Source: an uncultured Croceitalea sp. (GTDB taxonomy: Bacteria; Bacteroidota; Bacteroidia; Flavobacteriales; Flavobacteriaceae). Taken from it: a DNA stretch of 64,000 bases. The stretch's first letter is position 1; each line of letters opens with the position of its first letter. The position numbers were made by a program, and so were the translations under genes. The notes beneath the pieces were generated by a model, which saw only the letters and a list, made by a program, of their open reading frames with translations, was not told where the DNA came from and searched no databases. This document shows, in pieces, positions 14,978 to 21,906 of this stretch. The DNA lies in assembly GCA_947495075.1 (NCBI GenBank), contig CANLXH010000002.1, positions 186,001 to 250,000 on the forward strand. Direction: 5' to 3'.

Positions 14978-15646
14978 ATGTTCAAAAAAGTTCTTGTTGC
15001 AGAAGACCACGGCCTTACTGGAACAGGTTTAAAAGAAAGGCTCTCATTGTTACAAATACCCGAAGTAACGGTGGTGCACTATTGTGATGATGCTCTTTTA
15101 AAGAGTAAAGGTGCGGTACAGCAAAATCAACCTTTTGATCTGCTAATCACTGACCTTTCATTTAAAAACAGTTATAAAGGTCGTAGACTCACCACAGGTG
15201 AAGCGTTGATTGCTGCGCTTAGGGAAATACAGCCGAGTATTAAAATCATCGTATATTCGGTAGAACATCGGGTGGGTAAAATCAAAAGTCTTTTTGATTC
15301 CTATGCCATCAATGGTTTTGTAGGGAAAGATCGTGAAGATTTAAACGAGATCAACAAAGCCATACAAGAGACGTTTGAAGGGAGACAATATATTTCGCCA
15401 TCACTTCAGCAATCATTGCGAAGCGCAGAAAACCAACTGGAACTCGATACCTATGACATAGAAGTATTGCGGTTGCTGTCCAAAGGCTTCAAACAAGAAG
15501 AAATAGCCAAAAAATTTCAAGAAAAGAACTATCCTGCAAGCAGCCTTCGAAGTATTCAAGACCGTCTTGTAAAACTCAAAACCATTTTTGAGGCCAAAAC
15601 ACCAACACATCTTGTGGCCCAAGCTATGGAACGGGGGTTTATTTAA
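14978..15646 (+). CDS. Response regulator with LuxR-like output domain
   Basis: This 222-residue protein has a receiver domain with the acidic pair ED (9-10), phospho-acceptor D59 in LLITDLSF and Lys in GKDR (about 110). The C-terminal ~65 residues (from LDTYDIEVLRLLSKGFKQEE) form a LuxR-type helix-turn-helix. It is the cognate partner of the upstream kinase by position. The receiver contains an extra insert (KNSYKGRRLTTGE) after the Asp. Its target genes are not known; the neighbouring HNH/DUF4407 operon and the 16-bp repeats nearby are candidates. Confidence 0.9.
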   Translation: MFKKVLVAEDHGLTGTGLKERLSLLQIPEVTVVHYCDDALLKSKGAVQQNQPFDLLITDLSFKNSYKGRRLTTGEALIAALREIQPSIKIIVYSVEHRVGKIKSLFDSYAINGFVGKDREDLNEINKAIQETFEGRQYISPSLQQSLRSAENQLELDTYDIEVLRLLSKGFKQEEIAKKFQEKNYPASSLRSIQDRLVKLKTIFEAKTPTHLVAQAMERGFI

Positions 15647-15777
15647 TATCATCTTCTGCATAAATCTGCCAACAATTTTGGGATATGGCGAAGTTCGCCT
15701 CATTGCCCTTCATAAAGTAGTGTCTTGACTTGGGGGAGTCTTGGCATAGACCAATTGAAGGGTTTTGACTATTGCCT

Positions 15778-15793
15778 TTGCGGGAACATGCAA
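15778..15793. repeat. 16-bp repeat bracketing the signalling cassette, right copy
   Basis: Exact copy of 12763-12778. It lies 131 bases after the response-regulator stop and about 22 bases upstream of the -7 box of the next operon. Confidence 0.6.
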
Positions 15794-15814
15794 GGGTTTG
15801 TTGTTGAAATGAGA

Positions 15815-15822
15815 TAGGTTTG
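15815..15822 (+). promoter_or_regulatory. Bacteroidota -7 box for the HNH/DUF4407 operon
   Basis: TAGGTTTG matches the TAnnTTTG consensus exactly and lies 28 bases before the ATG at 15851. Several TTG triplets precede it but at 9-15 bases, closer than the usual ~19-20, so the -33 element is uncertain. The 16-bp repeat lies just upstream, where an activator could bind. Confidence 0.5.
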
Positions 15823-15850
15823 ATTCCATTAGCAATTTAACTATATCAAA

Positions 15851-16153
15851 ATGTCAAGAAAACCTAATACAAATAGAAATGGGGGAAGTTGGACAGAATC
15901 CGAAAAGACAGCCGTTTGGAAAAAAGGCCGTGTTATTCCTAAGTTTTCATCAGAAACTTGGAGATGGGATGTATGTGGTCAAGTGATGAAGTGGTCTGAA
16001 CATGGCAATAGAGATTCCAAGAATGGTTGGGAAATAGATCACATTGTTCCTGTGTCTGTCGGGGGAAGTGATCAATTGTCAAATTTGCAGCCATTAAACT
16101 GGAAAAATAATGCTGACAAAGGTGATAAACTTAATTGGACATGTCCAAAATAA
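15851..16153 (+). CDS. Small HNH endonuclease
   Basis: This 100-residue protein has an HNH-like core: the conserved pair DH (63-64) in EIDHIVPVSVGGSDQLSNLQ, followed by N and K residues in WKNNADKGD. The usual zinc-binding CxxC pairs are missing; only one Cys precedes the DH and one follows at 98. The fold is probably the small HNH type that cuts double-stranded DNA. It is the first gene of a tightly packed seven-gene operon, with six bases to the next gene. A free-standing small HNH in a non-phage operon suggests an effector nuclease, but it may also be a trapped homing-type gene. Confidence 0.82.
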   Translation: MSRKPNTNRNGGSWTESEKTAVWKKGRVIPKFSSETWRWDVCGQVMKWSEHGNRDSKNGWEIDHIVPVSVGGSDQLSNLQPLNWKNNADKGDKLNWTCPK

Positions 16154-16159
16154 AACTCT

Positions 16160-16393
16160 ATGGAATACAAGGTAGTCCCATTTGTAGCTTCAATAGACTC
16201 AAAAAAAGGTAATTCCACACATGTTGCAGAACAGCTGGAAGGTATTATAAAACACTACACGAATCTAGGTTGGAATTATCTGCGTCTAGAAAGTGTTTCC
16301 ACTTTCATACAACCAAATAGTGGATGCTTCGGACTTGGTGCTACCCCTGGATATACTACTACTAGGCAGATGGTGGTGTTTAGTAAAAAATAA
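16160..16393 (+). CDS. DUF4177-like small protein
   Basis: This 77-residue protein starts MEYKVVPF and has an amphipathic helix THVAEQLEGIIKHY followed by GWNYLRLESV, the layout of DUF4177-type small proteins. A Gly/Cys-containing loop (about 46-63) precedes a last beta strand RQMVVFSKK. The function of the family is unknown. Its stop is one base from the start of the next gene, so the two are translated together. Confidence 0.7.
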   Translation: MEYKVVPFVASIDSKKGNSTHVAEQLEGIIKHYTNLGWNYLRLESVSTFIQPNSGCFGLGATPGYTTTRQMVVFSKK

Positions 16394-16394
16394 A

Positions 16395-16721
16395 ATGCGT
16401 CATATTCTATTAAAAACGATTAAGCTATACTGGTTTTTATTCCCAGAATCAAGACGTAGGTGCTGCATTTTTCGAGAGTCTTGCTCTCAACATGTTTATA
16501 AAATCACTTCTACCAGGGGCTTTGGTAAAGGTTTTAAGGCCCTTGTTTTCCGATATCAAAATTGTAGATATGGTTATGAAATTTTTGAGAATCCTATCAC
16601 GAATAAAATTCAACTGATTCTTCCCAATAAAGAGGTTATTTACGAAAATGAAATTGCAATGAGCATATTAAATCAATATAAAAAGGAACTATTGGCAACT
16701 GTAAATTATTATGAAGACTAA
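16395..16721 (+). CDS. YidD-like membrane protein
   Basis: The ATG at 16395 gives a 108-residue protein; an upstream in-frame start at 16293 would lie inside the previous gene. The core resembles YidD (PF01809 type): a helix LLKTIKLYWFLFP, the cysteine motif RESCSQHVYKI (YidD: TCSxYA) and GFGKGFKALVFRYQNCRYGY (YidD: G.lkG.wla..RllRC.P). Canonical YidD assists membrane-protein insertion and is encoded near rnpA and yidC. This copy is in an island operon, is longer at the C-terminus and has a degenerate motif, so it is a divergent paralogue. It overlaps the next gene by 11 bases. Confidence 0.72.
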   Translation: MRHILLKTIKLYWFLFPESRRRCCIFRESCSQHVYKITSTRGFGKGFKALVFRYQNCRYGYEIFENPITNKIQLILPNKEVIYENEIAMSILNQYKKELLATVNYYED

Positions 16722-17352
16722 TGTCGGTTCTTTTGGCACATTACAAACTAAGATTTTACTCTTTCTAAGAGTCCTATTTTTTTTGCCTAAAATCCTTTTT
16801 CGAGCTATCATACTTCTCATAAAAAGAAAACGCATTCAACTACATTTCTTCAAACCTGATTCCGTGTTTTGTATTGACGGCACGTTGAATCAGCTATCAT
16901 GGAAAGTTGAAAATGCTATTCTAATAATCCCAGAAAATTCTTCAAAACTATATTTCAAGTCTAATGAACAAGTTTTTCAGGTAGACCACAGAAGAACACG
17001 ATTCAACCTTACCTGTTATGGAGTGGGTGATAGAATTAGGGCTAGTACTTCTATAAAAGTGGTACAAATGGGAATTAAGAATTTAAATGAAACTTCACTA
17101 AAAAACCTTCCTTTAGAGCTTAAAAACAATTCCTTTAGAATAGCTGAGGAAAATTTAGACCCTGCGAGGACTTTATTGAAGTCAAATCCAGTTCGTTTAC
17201 AGCTCAAAGTTCCACAAAAAATAAGAACAATCACTGATGGACATATTTTAAATCAGTTTTCGAGGCTTCAAAAAGTGCAGACACTGCAAGAATTAAAAGA
17301 CCTAGAAAAGAAAATCAACAAAACCAATAGTTATGACAAGAGACTATTATGA
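16711..17352 (+). CDS. Membrane protein of unknown function in the DUF4407 operon
   Basis: This 213-residue protein has a hydrophobic segment near the N-terminus (about 14-38) with many Arg/Lys behind it (LLIKRKRIQLHFF). The middle (about 45-115) looks like a small beta-sandwich with a Trp in LSWKVENAILIIP, and the C-terminus is a helical, coiled-coil-like segment. No family is recognised. It overlaps the previous gene by 11 bases and the next by 20, which strongly suggests a shared function with them. Confidence 0.7.
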   Translation: MKTNVGSFGTLQTKILLFLRVLFFLPKILFRAIILLIKRKRIQLHFFKPDSVFCIDGTLNQLSWKVENAILIIPENSSKLYFKSNEQVFQVDHRRTRFNLTCYGVGDRIRASTSIKVVQMGIKNLNETSLKNLPLELKNNSFRIAEENLDPARTLLKSNPVRLQLKVPQKIRTITDGHILNQFSRLQKVQTLQELKDLEKKINKTNSYDKRLL

Positions 17353-18541
17353 AAGTCCCAAACCTGGAAAAATCATGCAATGGCTTTGGAAAGCCGCAGG
17401 TTCGGATGGTTATATTCTTAAAAGGAGCACCTATTCCGATCAAGTCAAATATGCGTGTTTAGGTGGAATTGTAGTGGCGACCGGGTTTATGGCAGCTTTG
17501 GCCGGAGGATATGCCATATATACTATTTTCGAACCCAAAGGTTCGGCACTGGATGGAGGTGCCCACATTCCAACCGTAATCATGTCTTGTGTTTTTGGAG
17601 TGATATGGGGTCTTATCATTTTTAATATTGACCGGTTCATTGTTGCTGCTACTGGAAAGGGAGATGGAACTGAAGCCATTACTTGGCAAGAGTTTACAAA
17701 CTCCCTTCCTCGAATTATTATGGGACTAGTAATTGCTATTACCATTTCTAAGCCCATGGAAATTCGAATGTTCAAATCTGAGATTGATGCAGAACTTCAT
17801 CAAGAACAATTGGAAAAACGAAAGCAATATGAAATTGCCACAAAGGCCAATTATGAAACCAGGTTTAATGTGATTGAGGCTGAAATAGATAAAATAGAAG
17901 AGGAAAGAAATAAATTGCTGGAGAGATTGACTGAAGTGGAGAGTCAATATACAGAAGAAGTTCGAATAGTAAGGCCTGGTCCAAAAGCAGCAGCTCTAAA
18001 GGAACTTATGAGTTCATTGGGTGAAAAACTAAAAACTTTCGATAAGGACAATAAAGCTGAAATGGACAGACTTACATTTGAAAAATTAAAACTAACCAAA
18101 GAACTTGATGCGGAACTTGCCAAAAACCAGGAAGTTGCCAGTGGCTTGGACGGTTTATTGGAACGGATAAAACTAGCACACGAAATTGCTGGATTTTGGA
18201 TAACATTTTTCATCACATTGCTTTTTGTCGTTATTGAGTTGACTCCAATTTTTTTCAAAATGATGCTCATTAAAAGCCCATATGATTTTATGAGAGACAA
18301 CGTCAAGGAACTCTTACGAGCCGAGGAAGGAATCCAGATTAAATACGAGTACTATAAAGATAAAAAGGGCCAGGAAAGAAATTTGGTAATTAACCATCAA
18401 GTGAAACGTAAAATTGAAGAAAAAATCGCTTTGATGGCAGCTCAGTCTGAATTGAGCGATTATGTCATCGAAAAGTGGAAGCAACGAAAGAAAAAAGATA
18501 TTGATAAAAATGTTGATGCTTATATCTCAGAATCACAATGA
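17333..18541 (+). CDS. DUF4407 membrane protein, paralogue 1
   Basis: This 402-residue protein fits the DUF4407 family. Three membrane segments (about 43-66, 80-105 and 128-142) are followed by a long charged coiled coil (about 155-275) and a last membrane segment (about 283-310). Marker phrases are WGLIIFNIDRFIV and ISKPMEIRMF. The coiled coil would lie on one side of the membrane, like a stator or scaffold. The C-terminal ~90 residues are charged and probably cytoplasmic. The family's function is unknown. It overlaps both neighbours, and the next gene encodes a shorter relative, so the two may form a heteromer. Confidence 0.88.
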   Translation: MTRDYYESPKPGKIMQWLWKAAGSDGYILKRSTYSDQVKYACLGGIVVATGFMAALAGGYAIYTIFEPKGSALDGGAHIPTVIMSCVFGVIWGLIIFNIDRFIVAATGKGDGTEAITWQEFTNSLPRIIMGLVIAITISKPMEIRMFKSEIDAELHQEQLEKRKQYEIATKANYETRFNVIEAEIDKIEEERNKLLERLTEVESQYTEEVRIVRPGPKAAALKELMSSLGEKLKTFDKDNKAEMDRLTFEKLKLTKELDAELAKNQEVASGLDGLLERIKLAHEIAGFWITFFITLLFVVIELTPIFFKMMLIKSPYDFMRDNVKELLRAEEGIQIKYEYYKDKKGQERNLVINHQVKRKIEEKIALMAAQSELSDYVIEKWKQRKKKDIDKNVDAYISESQ

Positions 18542-19509
18542 GACCGAACAACATACATTGTTTTTTATGGAAAATCGTTGGGGAAGATGAACAGATACTT
18601 AGCCATTGCGGAAAGAAAACCCAAATGGTTTTTGCAATCAGCGGTTTCTTGTTTTTTGTCTTGTTCTTTTTAGGCATTCTATCCTATAGATACGTTTTCA
18701 ACGGAATATTTAAAATCCCAACTATTTCATGGCTTTTGGCATTCATATGGGCCATAATCATTTTCAATATTTATAAACTAAACCTATCTACACTTTCTCC
18801 TAATAAACCAAAGTACAATACTGGATATGTAATCTCATTATTCATCAGGATTGTCTTTATGATTTTGGTTGGCATCACATTGGTCAAACCACTGGAAGCA
18901 CTCATGTTTAAAGGGTCACTGTCAGAGGGACTTTCAAAAGTAATAGCTGAAAAGATTGAAAATAGCAGTGAAAAATCCAATAGGTACTTTGACGTTCAGA
19001 TAGCCAGCGTCGAAGAAGAATTAGCTCAATTAAGTCAGCAGACCAATACAGGACGAATTTCGATAGGAAATGAAAAATTCGACTTTCTAAATGAAAAAAA
19101 ACAAATGTTGTTGAATGAAAAAGGAAGAACACTATCTGAGACTCATGACCTTTTTAGTCCTTCCAATTTGTTTTTTATAGGACTTTTGGTCTTCAATACA
19201 GAAAATCCTTGGGTATGGATTTTCACCTTGGGTTTTTTGGTGATTTTTCTATTACCTCTGTTCTTGAAGTTTTCCATTTCGCCAAGAAGTAAATATGACG
19301 AGGATAGAATAACTCTACAAAGACAAATAGTCCTAGAAGAATATGGTAAGTTCAAATTATTATATCCCAATTTCCTTGGAAACTTCAGTGAATCTCAAAT
19401 TGTATGGGAAGAAAATTACAAGGATGCTCCTTTTAATACACAGAGAAAGCTCTATACAATAGAGTTGGGCAAAGAGGGTGATTTCTTAAACCAAATCCAT
19501 GGGCTTTAA
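18538..19509 (+). CDS. DUF4407-like membrane protein, paralogue 2
   Basis: This 323-residue protein has the same plan as its upstream neighbour: N-terminal membrane helices, AIIIFNIYKLNL (compare IIFNIDRF), TLVKPLEALMF (compare ISKPMEIRMF), a shorter coiled coil (about 140-205), then a last membrane helix (about 230-250). It begins in the stop codon of paralogue 1 (ATGA). The divergence is too great for a recent duplication, so a stable pair with different roles is likely. The last ~60 residues are soluble. Confidence 0.8.
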   Translation: MRPNNIHCFLWKIVGEDEQILSHCGKKTQMVFAISGFLFFVLFFLGILSYRYVFNGIFKIPTISWLLAFIWAIIIFNIYKLNLSTLSPNKPKYNTGYVISLFIRIVFMILVGITLVKPLEALMFKGSLSEGLSKVIAEKIENSSEKSNRYFDVQIASVEEELAQLSQQTNTGRISIGNEKFDFLNEKKQMLLNEKGRTLSETHDLFSPSNLFFIGLLVFNTENPWVWIFTLGFLVIFLLPLFLKFSISPRSKYDEDRITLQRQIVLEEYGKFKLLYPNFLGNFSESQIVWEENYKDAPFNTQRKLYTIELGKEGDFLNQIHGL

Positions 19510-20608
19510 GACCATAAAAGTTGAGAAACAGGTTCCCAGAAAAACCTATATCCGAGGAGATTTTATGGGCAAATACTTCGGAAGCTTAAGCAGAGGACAA
19601 AACCCAATTTCCATTTCCAAAGTCTATGATATATCAATATACGAAGGGAAGATTTTCAACGTAAAAAATGAAATAGAAGATTCGGACATAATCAATGAGT
19701 CAATATATAATGGCATCCAATCGGATATACAAATTGAACAAGAAAGCTTTGAGGATGTTGCATGCTTTCCCAACAAGGGTTTATCCAGTTTTGATGGTTA
19801 TAAATTAAGCATTAAAGCTCCAAAATTAGAAGATGTAAAAATTAAGGATGTGGTCAAGGAAGGGAATCAAACCTTTGGCACCCTTTTTTGCAAGGTCAAC
19901 GGCTATCTTTTAGATTACAAAACAGAGGTAGAGGAAATTGAAGTTGAAACTTGTGATAGTTGTGAGAAACCAATTGAAAAATGTATTTGCTCAAAACCTT
20001 TGGCTATTGTTGAACCTTTGCCGCGTAAAAGGACTTTCTATCCAAGACCGCACCACAGAGGTTCTTATGATTACAAATCTGGTTGTTTCACTGTATTAGG
20101 AATCCTTGTTGCTCTTGTTATTTTACTTTCCTTTGGACTTCCCGGTTTGTTTTTCCTGTTGGTTATTGGTCTTTTATATCTAATCAGTAATTCAAACATG
20201 CTTTCTAAAATATTTTCTTGGTTGGCATACGTTGCTTTGGCGGTATTTTTTTTGGTTGTTTTTTTCGCAATCATTGATGGTCGTTCCGATTCGAATAGAA
20301 ATAGGAGCTTAAATAAAATTGAATCAAGTCCATCGCCCCAAATATCCTATCCTCAACAAACAACTATTTCACCTGATGAAAAAAATACAAAGGAGAAACC
20401 AAGGGTTAACAAAACCAATCCTGTTCCAGTAACGCCAAAACCTGTTTTAAAATCACAATCTGTATATATCTGTAATGGTAAATATTCAAAACGCTATCAT
20501 CTATCACCCTATTGTAGAGGTCTTTCAAACTGCAAGGCATCCATTTCAAGTGTATCGGTAGACAAAGCAAGATATATGGGAAGAACTCTTTGCGGTTGGG
20601 AAGATTGA
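19499..20608 (+). CDS. Cys-rich membrane protein ending the DUF4407 operon
   Basis: This 369-residue protein has an N-terminal soluble domain (1-150), a small Cys cluster CDSCEKPIEKCIC (about 157-169) that could bind zinc, two or three membrane helices (about 200-260), and a Pro/Ser/Thr linker. A C-terminal domain follows with VYICNGKYSKRYHLSPYCRG and a later GRTLCGW. That C-terminal Cys/His pattern recurs in many Flavobacterial proteins next to linkers and is probably a small metal-binding or disulfide domain; its function is unknown. It overlaps DUF4407 paralogue 2 by 11 bases. It is probably a surface or envelope arm of the same complex. Confidence 0.75.
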   Translation: MGFKTIKVEKQVPRKTYIRGDFMGKYFGSLSRGQNPISISKVYDISIYEGKIFNVKNEIEDSDIINESIYNGIQSDIQIEQESFEDVACFPNKGLSSFDGYKLSIKAPKLEDVKIKDVVKEGNQTFGTLFCKVNGYLLDYKTEVEEIEVETCDSCEKPIEKCICSKPLAIVEPLPRKRTFYPRPHHRGSYDYKSGCFTVLGILVALVILLSFGLPGLFFLLVIGLLYLISNSNMLSKIFSWLAYVALAVFFLVVFFAIIDGRSDSNRNRSLNKIESSPSPQISYPQQTTISPDEKNTKEKPRVNKTNPVPVTPKPVLKSQSVYICNGKYSKRYHLSPYCRGLSNCKASISSVSVDKARYMGRTLCGWED

Positions 20609-20678
20609 GCCAAATAATTTTATAATCAACTCATATATTTATTATTTTTGAGCCGAATAAGAATTTTAATCAGCTCAT
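20605..20678. promoter_or_regulatory. Tandem dyad operator upstream of fic
   Basis: Two similar ~30-base units occur at 20605-20634 and 20648-20678, each TTGAGCC-AATAA...AATCA-CTCAT. Each is itself a dyad: TGAG/CTCA arms in the first and TGAGC/GCTCA arms in the second, about 19 bases apart. The second ends on the fic start codon. The Fic protein has a C-terminal winged-helix-like segment and could bind here to control its own gene. Confidence 0.6.
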
Positions 20679-21768
20679 GCGTTATAATTGGCAACAAAAT
20701 AACTGGCCCAATTTTCAGTATCAAACTGTGGATGTTGAGGATAGCCTCTTTGATTTTGCCCAACGAACGGGTCGTATCAGTGGGGTATTGCAAGGACTTT
20801 CAGAAACCGAGCAAACGGAGGCTATAATCAACCTTATGGTTTCTGAGGCGATAAAGACCTCAGAAATTGAAGGCGAGTACCTGAGCCGAAATGATGTAAT
20901 GTCTTCCATTCGTAGAAATTTGGGGCTTAATCCCGAATTGCCGTTGACAAAAGATAAAAGAGCGGAGGGAGTAGCTGAATTGATGTTGGCCGTACGTAAT
21001 GATTTTTTAAAACCCTTGACAAGCCAAATGCTCTTCGGCTGGCATACAATGTTAATGAAGGGTAACACCCAAATTCAAGTAGGGCATTGGCGCACCCATT
21101 CAGCACCTATGCAAATCGTATCTGGGGGTATGGGTAGGGAGGTGGTTCATTTTGAAGCCCTATCATCGGATAAGGTGCCTTTGGAAATGGATGGATTTAT
21201 CAAATGGTTCAATACTTCACAAAGCGAAATCAAGAAACCTATTGTACGAGCCGCCATTGCCCATCTCTATTTTGAAAGCATACACCCATTTGAAGATGGC
21301 AATGGTAGAATTGGTAGAGCTGTGGCCGAAAAAGCACTTTCTCAAAGTATAGGTCGTCCAGTGCTGTTCAGTCTGTCCAAATCAATTGAAGGAAATAAAA
21401 ACGCCTACTATAATGCTTTGCAAAAAGCACAGCGTTCAAACGAAATCACGGATTGGATAAACTATTTTGTCCAAACGATTTTGGATGCCCAAATCGATGC
21501 CGAGCAAGAAATCGAATTCACCTTAAAAAAGACCAAATTCTTTGACCAACATAAAGATGAATTGAACGAACGCCAACAAAAGGTCGTTCAGAGAATGTTG
21601 GAGGAAGGCTATCATGGCTTTGAAGGGGGCATGAACGCCAGAAAATATGTTTCGCTTGTGAGAACATCCAAAGCAACAGCTACTAGGGATTTACAAGATC
21701 TAGTTGCAAAAGGGATTTTCAAACCTATCGGTGGAGGACGAAGTACGAGGTATGAAGTCCATATCTAG
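20677..21768 (+). CDS. Fic-family AMPylator-type protein with winged-helix C-terminus
   Basis: This 363-residue protein has the full Fic motif HPFEDGNGRIGR (about 203-214), with the catalytic His and the nucleotide-binding Gly-Asn-Gly. An inhibitory motif TSEIEGE (61-67) in the N-terminal helix fits the class with self-inhibition by a Glu finger. The N-terminal domain resembles DUF4172, and the C-terminal ~80 residues (ARKYVSLVRTSKATATRDLQ) look like a winged helix. Fic proteins usually transfer AMP to a target protein, but the target is unknown. It lies 68 bases after the DUF4407 operon on the same strand, with its own operator-like repeats. Confidence 0.93.
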   Translation: MRYNWQQNNWPNFQYQTVDVEDSLFDFAQRTGRISGVLQGLSETEQTEAIINLMVSEAIKTSEIEGEYLSRNDVMSSIRRNLGLNPELPLTKDKRAEGVAELMLAVRNDFLKPLTSQMLFGWHTMLMKGNTQIQVGHWRTHSAPMQIVSGGMGREVVHFEALSSDKVPLEMDGFIKWFNTSQSEIKKPIVRAAIAHLYFESIHPFEDGNGRIGRAVAEKALSQSIGRPVLFSLSKSIEGNKNAYYNALQKAQRSNEITDWINYFVQTILDAQIDAEQEIEFTLKKTKFFDQHKDELNERQQKVVQRMLEEGYHGFEGGMNARKYVSLVRTSKATATRDLQDLVAKGIFKPIGGGRSTRYEVHI

Positions 21769-21772
21769 GTGA

Positions 21773-21789
21773 GCAAAACAAGTTTTTGT
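21773..21789. repeat. Degenerate mobilization-type hairpin, left copy
   Basis: GCAAAACAAGTTTTTGT is a near-palindrome followed by GGGAAGTCCCAGG. The same layout, with a perfect hairpin and CAAGTCCCAAA, is at 30279-30311. The two sites bound the alpha-2-macroglobulin and WG-repeat module. Confidence 0.5.
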
Positions 21790-21906
21790 ACGGGAAGTCC
21801 CAGGAATCTCTCCTAATTACCATTTCCCTCGCCAAAATAACCGCTTTACTCATTGGTGGTTGAGTTAAAGACGATAATTTTAGTACTTGTAGGAAAACTA
21901 ACCACG

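Noticed and set aside
16293-16394. Longer start for the YidD-like protein
   Set aside because: It would overlap the DUF4177-like gene by 101 bases; the ATG at 16395 follows its stop directly.
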